From assembly GCA_948330435.1 (NCBI GenBank), contig CAOJBY010000026.1:1-47817 (forward strand): 47,817 bases of DNA, read 5' to 3'. Position 1 is the first letter of the stretch. Each line of letters opens with the position of its first letter. The stretch is from an uncultured Lachnoclostridium sp. Lineage in GTDB: Bacteria > Bacillota > Clostridia > Lachnospirales > Lachnospiraceae. Under the pieces are notes generated by a model that saw only the letters and a program-made list of their open reading frames with translations, was not told the DNA's origin and ran no database searches. A program made the position numbers and the translations under genes. Positions 42,822 to 47,817 of the stretch are shown here, piece by piece.

Positions 42822-44606
42822 GTGAAGCGAAGTTTGTTGACGGCTATGGCAGTTTGCCTGATGCTCGGCTGTCTGGCGGGATGCAAAGGCGGCAGTCAGT
42901 CATCGGAGATTGAGAAACTCTGGAAAGCTGCGAAAAAAGCGGAGAGTATGGAGTCATATGCGTCATATATAGTGGAACAGCAGGAGGAACAGGCCCATAT
43001 ACAGGAGGTCGCTCTGGAAACATTAAATGGGGAGTCTTCCATGGAGCAGCAGTTTCAGGCCACAGCTCTGTTGTGTGCGGTGGAATATCAGACTTATTTA
43101 AGTGAGCAGGAGAACGGGAGCTGGAAGAAAGATTTTTTCAAATTTGATTATCCGGTGAGTGCTTCCTATGCCAATAGCTATCTGGCAAAGGTAAATACGG
43201 AGGGAGAGACTTTTTGGACATCCTTTGAGGAGGCTTTCTATCCCTATGACTGCCTGATGCCCATGATTGCGGCGGCTGACGAGCTTGAGGGCCAGGCGTT
43301 GGTAAATCTTCTGTCCGGAGTGCCTGAGGACAGCAGCGTTCTTAAAACTGAGATGGAAGATGCGGTGGAAGAATGGATTTTGAATAATCCAGGAAAGCTG
43401 ACAATGGTAGGTGATGCACTGATAGAAAGCGGGTATTTTGATGAGTGGAGCAAGGATGACTGGCACGACACATTTTTCTATTCTTCTCTTGAACCCTACC
43501 AGATCAGAGAAGAAACTCTTAAGGATGCCCTGGCCTATTTGAATTATTTAAAAAATACTGTGATTCCCACAGTAGAGGGAAAGTTTGGTGAAGATTCTTT
43601 TAAAAATACTTCGGAGTTAACCCAGGAGGAGTATTACACGTCAAATGTAATGGTATCTGTGAATGAGGAGGTTGCATTGCAGGATGGAGCTTCTTCCCAG
43701 GAGACAGAGGAGGGGGATTCCGGGACTATTGAGACAGAGGGGAAGAAAGTCATTGCCTTATATCGGAATCTTCAGGGAGAGGATTTTGATGATGCACCGC
43801 CTTCCCTGCGGCTGATGGGCGATTTTATGCTGGAACTTCCGGAGGAGGAATATCCTGCAACTGTGGAGGAGACTGACTATTATCTGGTTTTGACCGCAAA
43901 CTATGAGGAGGGCGGATTCTATCAGAACACGGATGGAAGTGAGACTGCCATTCGGGAGATTAACTCCAGTACTTCTGTAGATTTGTATGATGCGGAAACA
44001 GGAACACTTCTTCGCCGCCTTGGGAATGTACTGGAGACGGCACCGGAGTCTATTTTTACCAGTGATGAAGAGGGAGCCATGTATCCGGAGACGGTAGGGG
44101 CAGATGTTCTGAGCTTTATTTATCACCATATCAATGAGCCGGAGACATATGTTTCCCTGATGGATCATTTGTCTGGAAAAAGTGAAGTCGCTATTGGCGA
44201 GCCGGTAACTCTGGCAGGCTGGGAGATTACTTACCATTCGGCTGAGATTGTAAAATCCTTTGAGGATAGTTTGTACGTTTATTCGCCAAATGATGGCTGC
44301 CGGTTTGTGAAAGGGCAATTTACCATTACAAATAAAGGGATGGAGGAAGATACGTTCCTGCCTTGGGTTTATTACACTGGGGAGGATCCCATTGTACAGG
44401 TGACGGACGAGAGCCATGAGAACTTTTATGACTTTGTCAATGTTATGAATTACAAGAAATGTCTGGGCAATACCACTCTGGAACCGGGAGAGTCCAGGGA
44501 TGGAGAGTTGATTTTTGAGGTGCCGGAGGAAGTGGCCCAGGGAGAAGAACCACTCTTTATTGCGGTTTCTTTGGGGAACAGGATGGTGTATTATCCATTG
44601 AAATGA
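42822..44606 (+). CDS. Large lipoprotein with DUF4352-like C-terminal domain
   Basis: 594 residues from GTG 42822 with AGAGGGGG before it. Lipobox LAGC gives Cys21. The N-terminal half is helical and acidic; residues around 450-594 (EITYHSAEIVKSF ... CRFVKGQFTITNKG ... GELIFEVPEE) have the immunoglobulin-like pattern of DUF4352 domains. Surface-anchored, function unknown. No clear partner; the gene before it is cytosolic Mrp. Confidence 0.75.
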   Translation: MKRSLLTAMAVCLMLGCLAGCKGGSQSSEIEKLWKAAKKAESMESYASYIVEQQEEQAHIQEVALETLNGESSMEQQFQATALLCAVEYQTYLSEQENGSWKKDFFKFDYPVSASYANSYLAKVNTEGETFWTSFEEAFYPYDCLMPMIAAADELEGQALVNLLSGVPEDSSVLKTEMEDAVEEWILNNPGKLTMVGDALIESGYFDEWSKDDWHDTFFYSSLEPYQIREETLKDALAYLNYLKNTVIPTVEGKFGEDSFKNTSELTQEEYYTSNVMVSVNEEVALQDGASSQETEEGDSGTIETEGKKVIALYRNLQGEDFDDAPPSLRLMGDFMLELPEEEYPATVEETDYYLVLTANYEEGGFYQNTDGSETAIREINSSTSVDLYDAETGTLLRRLGNVLETAPESIFTSDEEGAMYPETVGADVLSFIYHHINEPETYVSLMDHLSGKSEVAIGEPVTLAGWEITYHSAEIVKSFEDSLYVYSPNDGCRFVKGQFTITNKGMEEDTFLPWVYYTGEDPIVQVTDESHENFYDFVNVMNYKKCLGNTTLEPGESRDGELIFEVPEEVAQGEEPLFIAVSLGNRMVYYPLK

Positions 44607-44640
44607 CAGGGAAAATATAGCGTTTTAGTAACGGGATTAT

Positions 44641-44740
44641 CATAAAATAAGCCAGAAGACTTTTGATATATCTATGTTGGAAGTGTTTTGAACCCATAGG
44701 ATATTGGAAAAGTTTTCTGGTTTATTTTTCGACATCTCCC
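44641..44740. mobile_element. MITE-like palindrome, shortened copy M3
   Basis: AAATAAGCCAGAAGACTTTT at the left and AAAAGTTTTCTGGTTTATTT at the right are near complements; the middle is shortened to GATATATCTATG...CATAGGATATTGG. It lacks the GGGGG end on the left and is more diverged than M1 and M2. It lies after the lipoprotein gene. Confidence 0.55.
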
Positions 44741-44812
44741 AATTTTTTATTGCTAAACCGGGGGAACTATTGTATAGTAAAATAGAAAAATTTTCAAGGG
44801 GGAACGTGTTAT

Positions 44813-46084
44813 ATGGAAAAGACCACAGGTCAAAAGCTGATACTTGGAATTCAGCATGTTCTGGCGATGTTTGGAGCCACGGTACTCGTGCCGGCATTGA
44901 CAGGGCTGAATACTTCGATCACATTGTTTTGTGCAGGGCTTGGAACTCTTTTATTCCATTGGATTACAAAGAGGAAAGTACCTGTTTTTTTAGGCTCCAG
45001 TTTCGCATTTATCGGAGGAATCTGTGCGATTCTGGGAGACTCCCGCATGGGAGACGCAGATTATCTGGAACGGTTAGCTTCCGTGAAAGGAGCCTTGATT
45101 ATTGCGGGCCTGGTGTATGCGGTGTTTGCAGGTCTGATTAAGCTGGTGGGCTATGAGAAAGTAAATAAGCTTCTGCCGCCCATTGTGACCGGGCCGATTA
45201 TCATTGTGATTGGCTTGCGGCTTTCCGGTTCTGCTATTAATTCCGCATTTTACTGGAATGGGGAATTTAGCCTGAAAGCCGTGCTGGTGACTGTGGTGGT
45301 ATTGGCTACGGTTATCTGTATCTCGGTGTTTGCGAAAGGGATTTATAATCTGATGCCCATTCTTTTTGCGATAATTGTAGGCTATCTGGTATGCGTTCCC
45401 ATGGGCTTTATTGATATGACTCCTATGAAAGAAGCACATGCCCTTTCTTTTCTGGATCAGAATATCATGGCACAGGTTCTGTGTATGCCGACCTTTAAGG
45501 CGGATGCGATTCTGGCTATTGCACCCATTGCCTTGGTTACTTTGATTGAGCATGTGGGGGATATTACTACCAACAGTGCGGTGGTGGGAAAGAACTTTAT
45601 GATCGATCCGGGTATCCATCGCACCATCTTAGGCGACGGTATTGCCACGGCTGTGGCAGGTCTTCTGGGCGGACCGGCAAATACCACATACGGCGAGAAC
45701 ACAGGCGTGCTGGCTGTGACAAAGAATTATGATCCGGCGGTTATTCGAATTGCGGCGGTATTTGCTATTATTCTGGGACTGTTTGGAAAGATTGGCGGAA
45801 TTATCACCAGTATTCCCGGGCCTGTGACTGGGGGAATCAGTATTGTGCTTTATGGTATGATTTCTTCCGTAGGTGTGCGGATACTGATTAATTCCCGGTT
45901 AAACTTTGGCAACAGCCGGAATCTGATGATCGCAGCCTTGATCTTTGTGTTGGGAATCGGCTGCGACAGTATTCCTGTAACGGGAACCGTGACCATCTCC
46001 GGATTGGCTCTGGCTGCGGTGGTGGGGATGATCCTTGCGGCCATTTTGCCCGTTGGGAAAGATGACGTGATTGAGGAGCCGTAA
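44813..46084 (+). CDS. uraA: Uracil/xanthine permease (NCS2 family)
   Basis: 423 residues with fourteen predicted segments. Start MEKTTGQKLILGIQHVLAMFGATVLVP; the ligand site has HVGDITTNSAV in helix eight and GPANTTYGENTGV in helix ten, the uracil-type pattern. CAAGGGGGAA stands before the ATG. Monocistronic, ending at the terminator at 46163. Confidence 0.94.
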   Translation: MEKTTGQKLILGIQHVLAMFGATVLVPALTGLNTSITLFCAGLGTLLFHWITKRKVPVFLGSSFAFIGGICAILGDSRMGDADYLERLASVKGALIIAGLVYAVFAGLIKLVGYEKVNKLLPPIVTGPIIIVIGLRLSGSAINSAFYWNGEFSLKAVLVTVVVLATVICISVFAKGIYNLMPILFAIIVGYLVCVPMGFIDMTPMKEAHALSFLDQNIMAQVLCMPTFKADAILAIAPIALVTLIEHVGDITTNSAVVGKNFMIDPGIHRTILGDGIATAVAGLLGGPANTTYGENTGVLAVTKNYDPAVIRIAAVFAIILGLFGKIGGIITSIPGPVTGGISIVLYGMISSVGVRILINSRLNFGNSRNLMIAALIFVLGIGCDSIPVTGTVTISGLALAAVVGMILAAILPVGKDDVIEEP

Positions 46085-46162
46085 GATATACGTGGGAAAA
46101 TCAAGTTTTGGAACGTTTGATATAAGAGTATATAAGCTGGAATAAAGTGAAGAGATTGGTAT

Positions 46163-46199
46163 AAAAAAGGGAACGGATTTTATGATCTGTTCCTTTTTC
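46163..46199 (+). terminator. Terminator after uraA
   Basis: GGAACGGAT (46169-46177) pairs with ATCTGTTCC (46184-46192) with one G-T pair, flanked by A6 and T5 runs, so it may act in both directions. Confidence 0.85.
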
Positions 46200-46307
46200 T
46201 ATATAATATTATACCACAAAATTTGGAAAAACTCAAGACTGGTAAGGGGGCGGTTCCAATGCTATAGTGTAGTTTGTGTATTGTTTATAAATAAGGGGGG
46301 TAATGTG

Positions 46308-46826
46308 TTGGAGAAAGATTGGATGATGTTGTTACAGCAGAAGAATCAATTGGCAAGGGTTTTGGAAACGAATGAGAGGACGGCCAGGTATGGACTTTCG
46401 TTGAGTGAGCAGGATGCGAAACTTTTGCTGGAGGAACGGACCCATGTGCTTAAGGAAGAGAGACGGGTTGAGTTTGGCGGTGGGATCCTGCCGAAGATTA
46501 TTGAGGAATTCTGTGATTCTGATTTTATTGATCAGAATAATTATGTGGATACGTTGATTCGGCTCCAGGAGATTTTTTATCTGTATAAAAATGAAATGCT
46601 GGACGAGATTACCGACGAGGAACTTATCCATTTTATGCGGGAACAATTTGAGGAGGCTTGTTTTGGGGATCTGAGTTATCTGGAGGGTACCTGTCTTCGC
46701 ATTTTTTCGGAAGCTATTCGGGCCGGATATCAAGGGCATCGGAAATCAGGAGGATATGGGAATTTTGATGAGGTAAAGCGGTGGGATTACGAGCTTTATC
46801 TGGCGGCACTGGAAAATCTTTTTTAA
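46308..46826 (+). CDS. DUF6323-like cytoplasmic protein
   Basis: 172 residues reading (M)EKDWMMLLQQKNQLARVLE. The start is TTG 46308: a G6 run (46295-46300) is seven bases upstream, whereas GTG 46305 would be only four away and the ATG at 46303 is out of frame. A mostly helical protein of the family I recall as DUF6323, usually followed by DUF6179 as here. Function unknown. Confidence 0.7.
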   Translation: MEKDWMMLLQQKNQLARVLETNERTARYGLSLSEQDAKLLLEERTHVLKEERRVEFGGGILPKIIEEFCDSDFIDQNNYVDTLIRLQEIFYLYKNEMLDEITDEELIHFMREQFEEACFGDLSYLEGTCLRIFSEAIRAGYQGHRKSGGYGNFDEVKRWDYELYLAALENLF

Positions 46827-46887
46827 AATAAATCGTCTATTTGGCGGGGCAAGAAGAAGCTTTAAGCATAGAAGAGGGGGACTGCAT

Positions 46888-47703
46888 ATGTACGATATGG
46901 AAGAGCTGCTTCCGATTGTAGGAAAGCTGGCAGAGAAATATACAGGAATTGACAGCACTTCGATTACTTATGAAAAAGCAGAGCAGCTAATGGAAGCTGT
47001 GCTATACTGTATAAGGGAAGCGGAAGATGAAAAGCCGTATTCTTTGGCAACGGGTGAGAGGGTGTCGGCTCAGGAAATGTACCGATTTGGAAAGGCTGCG
47101 GTAGAAAGAAAGGTGCAGGAAGCACTTGGGCTGTATCATGAGATTTTGCCGGAATTTTCTTCTTATGGAAATCTCTGTCTAAAGGAGACCTTTCTAAATG
47201 GTCTGCCAGAATTTTTCCGATGGTACGATATAGAGTTCCATCCTCAGAACACGATTTTAACTCTGGATTATCCGGTTTTGAGGGAACTGGCTTCCTATAG
47301 GGGAATTGATAAGATCTATGAGTTTCTTGCCTGCATCCGGTTGGAACAGCACTTTTTGCGGATGTTTCCGGAGGATTATGTAAAAGGGGTGCTTCGGCAA
47401 TATTATGGTAAAGAGATCGATATGGTTGACAATATCTGTGAAATATTTCTACTGGCAGTAGCGGGACATGTTCTGATTGGAAAAAGTCTTGTGGAAGAGC
47501 TTCAGGAAGCAGATTATCAGAAGCTGCGGTATTATCTTCAGAAGACGGATATGGCAGAGGTGGCGGATCGTTTAAGGGAGATGGTGGGAAAATTAGCGGA
47601 AAGGTATTGCGAGGATTCCGGGGAGCTTTTGGAATATCTTACAGGAACGCTCAACAGTGTTGCGGTTCGGTTGAAGAACACCTCTGTTTATGGAGAACTT
47701 TAG
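46888..47703 (+). CDS. DUF6179-like cytoplasmic protein
   Basis: 271 residues, helical, without membrane segments or catalytic motif; the segment EFFRWYDIEFHPQNTILTLDYP is typical of the family as I recall it. AGAGGGGG precedes the ATG. It follows its DUF6323 partner by about 60 bases and is surely cotranscribed. Role unknown. A MITE-like element begins just after it. Confidence 0.7.
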   Translation: MYDMEELLPIVGKLAEKYTGIDSTSITYEKAEQLMEAVLYCIREAEDEKPYSLATGERVSAQEMYRFGKAAVERKVQEALGLYHEILPEFSSYGNLCLKETFLNGLPEFFRWYDIEFHPQNTILTLDYPVLRELASYRGIDKIYEFLACIRLEQHFLRMFPEDYVKGVLRQYYGKEIDMVDNICEIFLLAVAGHVLIGKSLVEELQEADYQKLRYYLQKTDMAEVADRLREMVGKLAERYCEDSGELLEYLTGTLNSVAVRLKNTSVYGEL

Positions 47704-47719
47704 GCTTTTTTACTGTACA

Positions 47720-47817
47720 GGCGGGGTAAGGCGAAACTGGCCCTTTGACTTTTCCGATATCTGGTGTCCGGCTGTTCACGAACATGCTGTTTGATTTGGA
47801 CGGACATTACCTTAAAA
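47720..47817. mobile_element. MITE-like palindrome, partial copy M4 at window edge
   Basis: From about 47720 the sequence follows the reverse complement of M1 and M2: GACTTTTCCGATATCTGGTG, then TCCGGCTGTTCACGAACATG, then TTTGGACGGACATT. The outer end is diverged (GGCGGGGTAAGGCGAAA). The other half lies beyond the window. Confidence 0.65.

Overview
The window looks like the chromosome of a Gram-positive anaerobe of the class Clostridia, most likely a Lachnospiraceae-type gut bacterium. This rests on strong AGGAGG ribosome binding sites, an AUU-started infC behind a Firmicutes-style leader, the PadR/DUF1700, DUF4143, DUF1703, DUF6179/DUF6323 and Rpn families, and a siroheme sulfite reductase with a YeiH-type exporter. 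The genus assignment is inference. I saw no tRNA, rRNA, CRISPR array, intact transposase or prophage.

Layout. 1-1774 is accessory DNA: a broken PD-(D/E)XK nuclease gene with a coupled partner, then an ImmA/IrrE-like fragment. 1807-3220 holds an XRE regulator and a NapH-like membrane ferredoxin. 3549-5334 is a PadR / DUF1700 / small membrane protein cassette. 5500-8611 is a two-component system, followed by an M19 dipeptidase, a DUF4143 ATPase and a class-I glutamine-amidotransferase-like hydrolase. 12670-16416 is a MacAB-like ABC export operon. 16751-20694 (minus strand) is a hybrid histidine kinase with a solute-binding lipoprotein. 21065-22234 is infC-rpmI-rplT. 22460-24691 carries two CobW-like GTPases, one very His-rich and one fused to a DUF1980-like tail. 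25081-32538 contains a LysR regulator, a gene remnant, a secreted protein and a sulfur module (CoA-disulfide-reductase-like flavoprotein, siroheme sulfite reductase, YeiH). 32774-34931 is a decayed AAA gene accidentally in frame with an Lrp/AsnC gene. The remainder is transport and housekeeping: AI-2E-family permease, DUF1653, TrkA-TrkH, MATE, Mrp/NBP35 ATPase, a DUF4352-like lipoprotein, uracil permease and a DUF6323-DUF6179 pair.

The most striking non-coding signal is a dispersed family of nested hairpins. Full or partial copies lie near 3390, 12543, 20716(-), 22366, 23515 (two in tandem), 25990(-), 30303, 35672 and 41832. Stem sequences differ between copies but remain complementary, the apical part is fairly constant, and the 3' end reads about [A/G]CGGAACT followed within a few bases by the Shine-Dalgarno sequence of the next gene. 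Every copy points in the same direction as the gene behind it. A second, unrelated family of MITE-like palindromes (8653, 16478, 44641, 47720) sits at 3' ends of genes. A third, small identical hairpin occurs twice (24688, 30248).

Regulation readable from sequence: a CIRCE-like operator on the promoter of the His-rich GTPase; a terminator/antiterminator leader before infC; three phased direct repeats at the response-regulator promoter; a perfect 13-bp inverted repeat around the -10 box of the sulfur flavoprotein gene. Several genes are broken, some at homopolymers, so sequencing error must be weighed against true decay.
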